Origin: Lojkania enalia
Taxonomy: Eukaryota; Ascomycota; Dothideomycetes; Pleosporales
Assembly: GCA_010094045.1 (NCBI GenBank)
Contig: ML986626.1
Location: forward strand, 62,001 to 126,000
Direction of reading: 5' to 3'
Length of the DNA: 64,000 bases
The notes under the pieces were generated by a model. It was not told the origin of the DNA. It ran no database searches and saw only the letters and a list, made by a program, of their open reading frames with translations. This document shows, one piece after another, positions 54,128-64,000 of the stretch (within the stretch, counting starts at the first letter, position 1; each line of letters starts with the position of its first letter). A program made the position numbers and the translations under genes.

Positions 54128-54642
54128 ATGGCACAACAGACTGCTGTATGACCGCACAGATTCTTTGGGTTTGAATGCAAAGCTAACATAAGCAGCCCGA
54201 CGAGACACTGTCCCTTCTCACCAGATTAAGCCAAAAGCCTGGCGTGCAGAGCACCCTCGTCCTAGCCCGTGACACTGGCGCGATCTTACGCACATCTGGT
54301 TTGATCTCCAAAAGTACATCCGCAAACCCAAATAGCACGCTTCCCGCATCATCGGAGGCAACACCAGACCACTACAATAACGGGAGGAAAGAGAGTGGTA
54401 TACACAGCGCAGAGGATGTAGCGAGTATGACTTGGTCGTTTCTGAATGCGGCAGGTACCCTCGTCGACGGTCTAGACAAGGAGGATGAGGTTAAGCTGCT
54501 GAGGCTGCGGACGAAAAAAAATGAACTGGTTATAGTTCCAGGTGCGTACAAGATGACTTCAATATATAATTGGAAGGGTAGCTGATTCTACATAGACGCT
54601 AGATTCATTCTGGTGGCGATACACGATACGCCTCCGGCTTAA
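54128..54642 (+). CDS. Roadblock/LC7-type dynein light chain
   Basis: The three exons (54128-54145, 54193-54541, 54596-54642) encode about 137 residues. Exon 1 is just 18 nt (MAQQTA). Roadblock chains form dimers that bind the intermediate chain of cytoplasmic dynein. The protein shows TLSLLTRLSQKPGVQSTLVLARDTGAILRTSG, an insert rich in Ser/Asn that is longer than in animals (DYNLRB1 is about 96), then MTWSFLNAAGTLVDGLDKEDEVKLLRLRTKKNELVIVPD and ARFILVAIHDTPPA. The last intron (54542-54595) is needed for the terminal strand. All splice signals are standard. Function in fungi: retrograde transport and nuclear migration. Confidence 0.92.
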
Positions 54643-54748
54643 CCATTTCCCCTCTTTTCGGAAATTACCGTATTAAAGTTCATTCGGCGTTATAAACGAT
54701 ACCCCTGAGGTCTACTTTGCATATCGAATTTTCCACGATATCAGTTTC

Positions 54749-55318
54749 CTACCAATGAGCTTCGGCAATGTCCGCCTTGTTCACATCGACGCCGTCCTTG
54801 AACCATCGATCTATCAAAGTGGTTAGATGTTTGCAAGCCCTAGTATCTTATTTTGGCTGCTGTTCTCACCCGATTCGCTAATTTCAATATCGTTCCCGCT
54901 CATCTGCCTCTTCCGCATTCTACCGTCCTCCGCGAATGTCCAATCCTCGAGGCCGTAACATCGCTTCCACTTCATTCCGTCATACGCATCCTGATACTCA
55001 TACCAGAACTGGACAGCAATTTTGTTCTCCGTAAAAGAGAAAAGCTCCTTTCGGAGCATGTATCTCTTTTCTTTCTGCCATTTTTTTGTTAAAAATTCTT
55101 CGATCGCGGCAGTTCCGGTCAGGAATGAAGAGCGGTTCCTCCAGATACTCTTAGGCGTGTATGCCGGGGAGATCTTTTGTGGGTCCCTAACATGATTAGT
55201 ACTAATACGAACCTAGTATGCTCTGTTTGGAATTGCCATACTGCGTATTCCAGAGGTCCTGGGCCATCTTCACCTTAGCATGAGCTATTTCTGCAGTAAA
55301 TGGCGGGCAGAGAGACAT
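54749..55318 (-). CDS. DUF1348 / NTF2-like (SnoaL-fold) protein
   Basis: The three exons (55242-55318, 54870-55186, 54749-54810) encode about 151 residues. DUF1348 proteins are small alpha+beta proteins of the NTF2-like superfamily, common in bacteria and fungi. MSLCPPFTAEIAHAKVKMAQDLWNT is followed after splicing by QDPQKISPAYTPKSIWRNRSSFLTG, the motif that marks the family. Then come AIEEFLTKKWQKE, FTENKIAVQFWYEYQDA and RCYGLEDWTFAEDGRM, ending KRQMSGNDIEI. The last intron restores the WFKDGVDVNKADIAEAHW tail. The fold makes small-molecule binding likely; no enzymatic activity is established. Confidence 0.88.
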
Positions 55319-55916
55319 TGTAATAGGTTACTTTGACTAGGATGCTTTAAGAGGGCTTGATAGTGCTCTTAGATGGTTTTGCGGATGAGAGAATCCATAC
55401 GGATGTTCTTTATATATTATGTATAACACAGGGGCTCTTGTGCGTCAAACGGAATGTGCAAACGCGGAACGAGTGACAGCACCCACCACGGCAACTTTAC
55501 GGCACAAGGCGGCATCTTACTCAGAGCTGTGAAAGCGGTCGCCCGAGGACTTTCCGAGCAGCGCACCTGCTAAGGGCGGCGCGATGGATGGCTAGTGGGC
55601 GTTCGTTCACATGCTCTACTTGTAAGCCCGGTACAGATGAGGCTCAAACACAAACCGAGCACGCCTCCTACAGAATTGGAACTATTTGAAATCACTCTGC
55701 ATTGACTAATCCGCATGAAGCTGTTTTTGCAAGCCAAGCCATTTCGTCATTGGGTCAGCATTGTGCCCCGCTACAAGTTCCAGATGTCGGGGATGATTAA
55801 AAATGGCCCCTCCACGCCGACTGTCGGAACTCTCAACACCCATATCTACCTGTGCTTCTCATCTGTAGCATACTCTCGCAGACATCGACATATCCGCAAG
55901 ATTCCAATTGACCAAC
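55319..55916. other. Divergent intergenic region upstream of the peroxiredoxin gene
   Basis: About 600 bp between two divergent starts. A frame at 55715-55966 overlaps the real peroxiredoxin start and is rejected. No promoter element is obvious. Confidence 0.45.
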
Positions 55917-56719
55917 ATGGCACCACTAAAAGTCGGCGATACCTTCCCGGAAGGCGTCAAGTTTGAGTAAGCTCCGCGCTCTTCCCCGCGGCGCCAGCTC
56001 GGCCTGTTTGAGGAACAAGCTAACCACCAACCGCCCCCTGTAGATGGGCCCCAATCACAGAGTCAGACCCCACCGTCTGCGGTCGCCCACAGGAGTATGA
56101 TGCTTCCAAGGAGTGGAAGGGCAAGAAAGTCGTACTCTTCAGCGTCCCCGGTGCGCGCAACTGCCCTCTGAACAGCCCTAAGCGGAGCTAATCGGATCGC
56201 CCTGCAGGTGCCTTCACCCCCGGGTGCCAAGCGTACCACCTTCCCCCATATATTCAGAAATACAGCGACTTCAAGAGCAAGGGTGTTGACATTGTGGCTG
56301 TAATTGCATCAAACGATTCGTGGGTCATGAACGCTTGGGGCAAGGTTAATGGCGTGAAGGGCGACGACAATGTGGTAAGCGAGAGCGATTAGGCGGATAT
56401 TCTAAACGAAGCTCTGCTGACGCCAGATCTTAGCTCTTCCTCAGCGACACTAAGACTTTCTTTTCCAAGAACTACGGATGGCAGGCCGGCATGGGAGACA
56501 GGAAGTAAGTGTCCCTCTATTAGCTTGGTTTTCGGTAGCTGATGTATCTGAAGCGGACGGTGGGCTATGATCGTTGAGAAGGATGGAAAGATTACCTACG
56601 CGGAGAACGAAGCGAGCCCCGGTCAGGTTACGGTAAGGCTGATGCGTCGATATTTTGTCAAAACTAACGCTAATGCTTTGCAGGTCTCTGGTGCTGATGC
56701 GGTCCTCGCCAAGTTGTAG
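55917..56719 (+). CDS. Peroxiredoxin, Prx5/PMP20 type
   Basis: The six exons (55917-55966, 56044-56150, 56208-56374, 56434-56504, 56554-56632, 56684-56719) encode about 169 residues, the usual size. Peroxiredoxins of this group reduce hydrogen peroxide and alkyl hydroperoxides. The active site PGAFTPGCQ carries the peroxidatic Cys at about residue 59, with conserved Pro and Thr. Other family features are [15 protein letters not shown] and [13 protein letters not shown], plus [18 protein letters not shown]. The C-terminal residues [10 protein letters not shown] end in AKL, matching a PTS1-like tripeptide, so peroxisomal localisation is possible. All five introns are 50-80 nt and keep phase. 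Confidence 0.95.
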
Positions 56720-59053
56720 AAGACAAATCTCATCCAAACCGCCACGCTCCGTTTCGGCGTTCCATCTACCGATAGAAATGGTCAGACCATAAATTACTCT
56801 AAATGACTATATGTAAAATAGTCGTGCATTAGAGTCTCCCTAAAAGGGCGATCTTGAAAATGCTGGCAATCCACGTGAATTTAAGGTTTCTCGACGTAGT
56901 ACTGTCAAGTAGCACGAGTCCGAACACCGTTTAATAATGTTTCTAACGTGAACATAATCAAAGAATTGGCCATGCTTACGCGTCGATAGTATTACTTGAA
57001 TGGCAAATTACCGCGGCACCCGAATAGGATACACAGCTATTTGATAATAGTTATCTTTACAAAAATGCATTATTAGGGAACTCCAAACTAGGCATTTTCA
57101 AGCATCGATTTAATGAAGACACGTCACTTCGCCCAGAACTTGAACGTCTTCAACTTTTTCAGCATGGCCTCCGATATGTGACTGCTTAATCAGTAGGATT
57201 AAGATAATAGAACTCAAGTTCCAAGCCAAACCTTCAAGAAGTATTCTGATCAATTTCTTGAACCCAATTCTTTCGACGCCGTTTATACAGAGCTAGGAAT
57301 ATCATCCAGGGGACTCTACACTTCATTCCTATAGCCATAGCTTCGTCTCTCTGTATCGGAAACACCAATCATCTAAGAAAAACTTCTGTAAGAATCGTTC
57401 CATTATTCACCCCAGCTGCAGCGAACTCGAGTCATGCGTATTATATAGACAGACTTTGACATAAAAAACTGTTGAATTCCTCGTAAGCCCATCACATACC
57501 TGCTTTTTGAGTAGTGTTAGTAACCATCTAACGAGGGGGCACTTTTATGGCTACTTCTGTTTGATGTCCTAACCATGTTTATCGATAGCTTAGTGCCAAA
57601 AAGCACGGATTTATCACCGAACCCGTGACCAATGTCCTGCGCCGTATTATTTATCTCATCGCTACCAAGTAGAGTTATTTAACGCGCTAGCAATCTCGCA
57701 AGTAGCATGATGCTAGATATATCTTTAATCGGTTACAAATTCAACATCTAATAGAGAGAAGGATCCGAGTCCGGGGTATATATATTCTTCCAAGTACTTG
57801 CTGTATTCTGAGCCGCTCGCACGAACTGCAGCAATCATTCCTTCTTGGAGCTATCCCCCCCACTTCCTTCTCACTTCGAGATTTAGGCCAAAATAGCAAT
57901 CATGGAAGCCCCCCGTAAAGTTTAGCAGAACGCCCCAGCCCGCACTCAAACGACTTAATTCAATATTTGCGCTCCTGTCAACATCCCCCCCCCCAAAGCA
58001 ACCATTAAACCAGAGTCTTGCCCTCAACATGGATCAGAAAACTCGTTGCTTCATCAGCCCCGCCGGGGTAATTGAATCCCACAATGATTCTCGCCCCCTT
58101 CTTAATTATAGATATTTAGGCCACTGAGTTGTTGCATAGGACCGTGAAAGCATGGGTCCATATCTCGTTTTCTTAATTTTTTTTTTTTTTTTTTTTTTCG
58201 AAGAGTGGGTTGAATGACACTGGATTCTTGATTGAGGTGGTTATCTAAGGTTTCTTGCCTTCCGTATTTAATTCGTATAAGGCTAAGACATCAGGAGAGT
58301 GGAGATATGAATGCCTGAGATTGTTATGGCAATGATATTTAACTACTCTTCATCACCAAGCAACCGTACATATGGACTCTACTAGATCTTTTAGAGTGCT
58401 TGGTATAAATACGCTGCGCTGTTTCAGCCATGAAGAGAACGCAAGGTAACGAGCTCTGCTGCCTAGTTCACGCCATGTTCCTTAACACAACCAAACATGA
58501 TCCCCTAGTCGCTCTTACGCCTCGTTGAAATCAATATATTAACGCCCACCTCTGTACTTCGACGGTTCAAACACTAAGATCCGGATACAACTAAAAGCTA
58601 TTAGTATAATTTCAATATCTCAAACTTCACTTCGGTTAGACATCACGACCGGGGATATGTAACTTTCAGCGCTAACATCCTATTTATACGCACTACCAAC
58701 AATCCTTTAAGAATTATGTCGCTGCGCTACTATAAAGTCAATCCATCACAGGAGACGTGCCAACAAGTCCAAGTCGAGGTAACGAAAAGAACACACATCT
58801 CCCTACCGTGCGCTAATAACGGAAATCAGAAAGCCGTTTGATCTATCATGATAGTCATTACCACTTCTAATACATTGGCCTTATTCAACGTATCATCTAG
58901 GTACGAAAGTCCTATATCAACATACTAAATAGGATCTCGCAAGAAGCCTGCCAACCACTCAAAATGATACAAAATCCGCGTATTATGTTCAGGATATCGA
59001 TTCTATCACACAAATGTATAGATTAAGTTATGGAAACGATAGGATGACTATCC
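56720..59053. other. AT-rich gene-free region
   Basis: About 2.3 kb with no extended frames on either strand. The 56900-58900 stretch is AT-rich throughout and crowded with stop codons. It contains the T22 run listed below. A decayed repeat is possible but not shown. Confidence 0.4.
58177..58198 (+). repeat. T22 run
   Basis: Twenty-two consecutive T residues in an AT-rich spacer. It could be the poly-A tail remnant of a retroposed sequence on the opposite strand, or slippage product. No associated target duplication was noticed. Confidence 0.85.
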
Positions 59054-62000
59054 ATGAAGATCACAGTGCTTGGTCAGCTATTCAGGGAGAGGGAAGGTTT
59101 GCTGCAGGAGGAGAGTACGGCCTCGGGGCGTCTGATACTTTGGACATTTCAGATTGGTTATGATTTCAAAGGCCTTGCTGTTCTCCTTGTTTTCAGAGAA
59201 AGTAGCGGGCGTAGCTGGGTTGATGTAGGCAAAGCCCTCCAGCGGATGACACACTGTCATGTGATGTTGAGAAGATGGACCTCCAGGCTGGGGTACTATA
59301 GAGTGGTAAGGCTGTATGTACGGTGAATGGCACTGAGTGCCATAATAAAGATGGGTTAGGATTTCATGAGGGGTGTTGATTACGCCGTCGCCTGCACTTT
59401 ATTCAGTGCACCACGTCCAAATTCGCCCCGAATTCTCCCGTAATCGTGGCTGTCACGATTTTCTGCTCGGCCCCATTTGATCAGGCTCACAGAATCAATA
59501 TATGCGTATCAGAGCGCATACATCATCGATAGCATCGCCTCACAAAGCGGTAGCATTGCGAATTGCCCATAATATCCGCGCCGTTATTCCCGAGTTCGAA
59601 CTGTTTGGTACACCTAGTGACGCGATGATGGGGCGCAGGGGTTGTGTGCATTGAGCCGCACGCCCGCAGCCCTGATGGCCATGAAGCGTGGTGGATTTAT
59701 TGAACGCCGATCTTTAATATCGTCCGCTAGGGTGCGCGGGAGGTCTCGTATGGGGTATTGACGGGCCGCCGTCCGCGTTCAGGGTATTATAGAAAAGTGC
59801 TTGCTTCATATAAGCTGTCTCTAGGCTTAGGAGGTCTAAAAGACCGAAAGCCAGGGACGAGCGGAACGACAATGGCAGCAGACTGCTCCCGCTTCGACTG
59901 GGTCCTTTTCCGGTACCGCTGGTGATAAATGAAGACACAATGCAATGCCCGGTCGCGCCTGCTGCATTATCTCGGAAGCGTGACGTCGCCGGAAAGATAG
60001 GCGAGATTGAGATATTGGAGTTGTTGCTACTTGCATCAAGATCGACTGTGCGCATACGAGGTAAATTAGTGTTGTACGAGGAATTTATCTCCTGCATGTT
60101 ATTTAGTGAAAGCGTGAGGAGTCGCGGTAGCGAGGTCGTGTTGCTCCAGATTGTCTACCAGGATCTGAATTACCCCGAACTGGGGCAATCGGGAGGTTCA
60201 TCAGTGAACGGCTGACGCTCCATACAAAGGTGCTTCGGCTGCAAAGGTTAATGAATGGAGAGATGATCGCCGCCCATCCTGGCTCGGTGGCAGCGATGAT
60301 GGTCTGTTCACCATTGACTGCTTAGTGACTGAACCGGTAGAATCGGACAGGATCGCTGACTGAGACCGAAGATCCTCTTGGGAATTCAGTCATGTCGTCA
60401 TAACATGCTGCTCACAACTCAATCCGTTTTTTTTGACTGTCTGTTCTCGTTGAACGGTCTTTGCCCACGTACTGAGTTAATTGTCTAGATCACCAACGCT
60501 TACAAAAACAAATCGTAGAGACCCCCACGAAACAGCCTCAAAATGCTCATGTAAGGATCTCTCAATGACCTGCAGAGACCATGTTTCCGATAGACAAAAT
60601 AGTGATACGAGCGAGTCACTTATCAAGGGCATGAGTCCGGCAGCCAGGTAGCAGCAGATGTGGCTGTCGCTGCTTCCTTACCTGAATCCTTGGATGTAGC
60701 ACCATGTTATGATTTCCTAGCAATGTGCAGTAGCTACAACTCTCGACATGGTCGTGCAGTAGTTTCGGTGGAAATTCGCCGCTTGCATGAAAATAGTCCT
60801 TCGGTCGGCTCGGCGCCTTCGGGGTTGGTGAGGACTCACTCCACGCAGTGCTGTAGTAGCGGCTTCAGAGCCATTTGCCGGCTACGGCGCTAAAAGTGAT
60901 ACATGGTCATTAGGACAATATCAGCGATGGGAGGCAAGTGCGTGCTGTGCCGTGCGACTTGTGAAAGAAAGGTAAAGGAAGGAATATAGGTATTCTGAAC
61001 AGTCCGATCCAGAGAGTCGCCCCTTGGTCCATATTCGCGGTCTGATGGCCTGAGATGAGCCCCCTCTCGAAATGCCGGTTTTTCTAGGTGAATTCGCAAC
61101 TAACAAAGCTACGTAGCGTGATAGTAGCGATGGTGACACGGATCATCGACGATGCAGCCTGCTTAGCTCTCCGTGGAGTGCATGGATCTGGATGGCTACA
61201 TTGACTCCGCGGTCGAGTTGACTGGAGCCGGCTGCATATCCAAGCAGAATGGGAAAGGCCTCCAACGTCTTTCGAATCAAAATTGATGATAGTGACGACG
61301 ACTTGCAGAAGCGCGAATGCCTCCGCACGTGCTGTAATAGAGGGTTTCCCCATAAAACAATTCCCAGGTCTCAACCCTTCGTGCCGATCCTGGGATGTTA
61401 CGGCGATCGCATCCCTCAAGACTAGGGTAGGATCGGGACGGACATGAGATAACTGGTGGAATTCTTGCGGTGAAATTTAGAAAATCACGAAAATCGTACG
61501 ATGCTGGCGATACTTGGGTTACCGCGCGGAGCGCCATTGTCAGCGATAGGGTGGAAGTCACGATGCGTTCCTCCCGTCGACGGGGGTCGTGATCGAGTCC
61601 GGCAGAGGTGCCGCTATGCTGGTAACCTATCGTATGGGGGCAGAACATTTTCTTTTGAGTGTGCTGACACGGTGCTCAGCAATTTCTAGGCGTTACGACC
61701 TACGAGATGCGTAGTCTATCTACAGTTGCGGCTCGAGCATGTCGTTTGTCATATCGATCATTGGCGGAAGAAGACTAGAATAGCATTGCTGGACGACTCG
61801 GGCACGGCTTGGAGACTGGCCGATTCTGAAGTGACAGGGGGGAAACGGCAAGGCCACGCGGACGTTGATGGAATGGCGGAGATGGGCTGAAAAATTCGGT
61901 CAGGGCCACTGAGGCTGGAGTGAGACGCTCTGACGCTTTGAGCAGGAATTCGATATTCAAGCCGACCAGGGTTATGGATGTGCCGAGACGGTCTAACAGT

Positions 62001-64000
62001 AAGATACAAGGCATTGCACAGGATAGCTGGAAATCACGATCGTCTAAAATTCAGCTGAATCAAGTGCAGTTTTAAATGTCTCTCTTCCATGAGAAAAAGT
62101 AGTGCGTGCAGATTGAACTGGACGTTTCAGCAGAGAGCCGCTGCTGTGGTCGAAGGGGATATAACCACGACCCGCACCAAAACCTTAGGTACATGCAGCT
62201 GCGTACATTTCAGGCTCTAGGTTCGGCTATCTGAGGCTTGACTCGATAACCGTATGGGATAATGCTGTACAAGGTAACGGAAGGTATGAATGTACATAGG
62301 CATTGACGGCACATCGCTTTGGCGTTGGAATCCAGATGCTGGAGTCAATTGCGCTGCGACCTGGTAAAAAGAATTTTTACCCTTGATCCGAAAAGAGACG
62401 GAAAGGAGAAGCCTGCATTCCGGCTGATCTGAGCCTTGGCACCCACCAATGTACTCCCGAGAAATGTGCACTGGCGGGAGCAGAGCTCTTTGTTGGTGGT
62501 CAGAACTCGAGATGGATCTGTGTCAGCAGTTCGAGTGACCTTGTGGTGGAAGGGCCACCGGAGGAAATGCTCAAAATGTCGGCGCAGGGACCAGGGCATG
62601 TCCTCCATGAACCTGTTCCCTGCTGGCATTCTCTTTTGGTCTACCGTTTGGCCTAGTAGTTCCTATTCTGGACACAACGCAAATTGTCTTCAGCCCAAAC
62701 CCTCCATTTTGGACAGCGCGATCCCTGCCACTAAAAAAGAAGGAAAAAAAAAAAAAAGAAAAAACTTTTGTTGTTTAAATTAATATCCCAGTACGCTTAC
62801 ATCGGAATCCAACGCCGATTGTCAGCTGCCCTACCCTGAACATCAAGGTGGACAATGGCACACTGAGCCTGTTACGACACCCTAAACATTGTGTGGCGTT
62901 GCTTTTCCGTGGCACTTTAAGCCTGCAAGTGTATTACCTCGGTTGAAGCACCTTATTCGGGCCCTTGGTTTCTGATAAGACAAAGCGTTGATTCTGTCTC
63001 AGATTATGATCTGACTTGGCTAGGTCTTGGTGGAGATGCTGCTTGCGCCGAGCCGATGAGTTACCACTACGGCTGCCATACACCGAGATCGAGAAATCTG
63101 AATTTATTGCTGAGGGGGAGAGAATGCATCGAGACGAAGTTCAATGGCACATGACCTGGCTATGCGGACTGCCAATGTTTAAGGCAGCAGCGTGTTGGAG
63201 GCGACTTTCGACATGCCGGCAGAGTGGAATCGTGACGATTGGCTCGGGTGATGTTCCGATTCAATGGAAAGCTGTACGGCGGAGGAACGAATGGTGATGC
63301 CTGGTTTATCGATCACGGGCTCTCGAACGCTGCTCCTGGCTTGCATGTCGACCAGGACTTGCTGGGTTGCTGGATTCCATCGCGGAGCTAACTTGCTTGC
63401 AGCCTCATTTCGCGGAGTAATTCACCTCCCACGTCGGTTATGGTCCTGGACAGCATGAATAAGTGCTGTGAAATACACTGTACATATGGAGCTTGGTGAG
63501 GGCAGCAACTGACTTGGTGATGGCGGGTACGGAACGAGGAGGAGTAAGGTTCTGTTACTGCGAGGGGATTTGCCAGCGATATTTGGATTTAGCAGTGCCG
63601 GAGTATGTCTAGCACGATGCCTGAAAGCTGGAGAGGCTCGTACTGATGATGCAGTGCAGTAACAGTGCATCGGACGCGCTGGCTGCGCGCCGATGTGGTG
63701 CTGCGGGGGCGTCCACATTGATGTTGCGCCTACCTCGACATACCTGGCTCCATGTACATTATGTATGGATGTACAGTACATGCAGTACATGTCGGGGCTC
63801 TTGGGAGGTGTCGTCCATGAGGGCTCAAATTTGGCAGCGCTACAGAAGTTGGGCCCGGCAATCAGGACAAGGACACGGCCTTTGCCTGTCAGAATGATCG
63901 ACGGCGTCCTGGCGAGAGGGTTTGGGCGCGGTGCGCGTGCAAGCGAGATGGGATAGCGGCAGAAAGGAGCATCGGTGGAGCCGCTGTCCTGCTTCGAGCA
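59054..64000. other. Gene-poor region of moderate GC content at the right edge
   Basis: Nearly 5 kb in which I recognise no gene. Frames of 60-130 codons occur on both strands (for example 59714-60097 on minus with an ATG, and 59078-60 on minus), but none shows a domain or splice support. Unlike the preceding segment it is not strikingly AT-rich, so simple RIP is not evident. Small features are a purine-rich stretch at about 62733-62764 and an array of GTACA/ATGTAC words at 63745-63790. A gene crossing the right end cannot be excluded. Confidence 0.35.
62733..62764 (+). repeat. A-rich low-complexity tract
   Basis: The stretch is almost wholly A with a few G residues. Low complexity only. Confidence 0.8.

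Noticed and set aside
59078..59260. Minus-strand 60-codon ATG frame MTVCHPLEGFAYINPATPAT
   Set aside because: Residue order looks somewhat protein-like, but there is no domain and the length is within chance expectation.
59714..60097. Minus-strand 127-codon ATG frame
   Set aside because: Has a proper start but no domain, no splicing support and a rather random composition. Left uncalled, though a small unknown gene remains possible.
63745..63800. Cluster of GTACA/ATGTAC words
   Set aside because: Too irregular to be a tandem array and no function suggests itself.

Overview
The window is a segment of a filamentous ascomycete (Pezizomycotina) nuclear chromosome. The evidence is intron-split genes with short introns (about 45-100 nt, GTRNGT-type donors, CTAAC/CTAAT-like branch points), long AT-rich spacers, and a decayed Fot1/pogo-type transposon whose damage fits RIP-like C-to-T mutation. 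Several families are typical of moulds: a fungal rhodopsin-domain membrane protein, a hybrid histidine kinase, a bZIP factor with the fungal C-terminal domain, and a pepsin-like protein with a membrane tail. No rRNA, tRNA or CRISPR was found. I rebuilt the gene models by hand from splice signals and family resemblance, so coordinates span introns.

Layout. 0-6.4 kb: ARPC4 (Arp2/3 subunit, -) is divergent from UBP6 (proteasome-associated deubiquitinase, +), followed by REC8 (meiotic cohesin, +). 6.4-8.6 kb: AT-rich spacer. 8.6-16 kb: a 93-residue conserved-looking protein (+), a bZIP factor (-) and a large Ser-rich, repeat-bearing, probably GPI-anchored wall protein (-). 17-25 kb: a pepsin-fold surface protein with decayed active site (+), a small VOC/glyoxalase-fold protein (+), signal peptide peptidase (-) and a disordered unknown protein (-). 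25-31.7 kb: a rhodopsin-domain protein (+), an RCC1-repeat protein (-) and a small tail-anchored unknown (-). 31.7-35.2 kb: low-complexity DNA and two decayed gene remnants. 35-43.4 kb: a NUDIX hydrolase, a hybrid histidine kinase and an FMN-dependent 2-hydroxyacid dehydrogenase (all -). 43.8-45.6 kb: the Fot1-like element with perfect 25-bp terminal inverted repeats and TA target duplication. 45.8-56.7 kb: histidine acid phosphatase (+), SDR (+), a DUF262 protein (-), IPI1 ribosome-biogenesis factor (-), roadblock dynein light chain (+), a DUF1348/NTF2-like protein (-) and a peroxiredoxin (+). 56.7-64 kb: about 7 kb in which I recognise no gene.

Most genes are unrelated housekeeping or accessory loci, and I see no biosynthetic or defence cluster. 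Points worth following: a DUF262 protein with the DGxQR-type motif known from bacterial restriction/defence enzymes plus a SUMO-interaction-like tail; a stop-free 54-nt intron hidden in the kinase receiver domain; two gene remnants damaged in a RIP-like way away from any recognised repeat; a coding-like duplicated segment at 49.7 kb; and a surface protein whose signal peptide lacks an ATG. No ORF or database search was run; RIP indices, homology and splicing remain to be tested.
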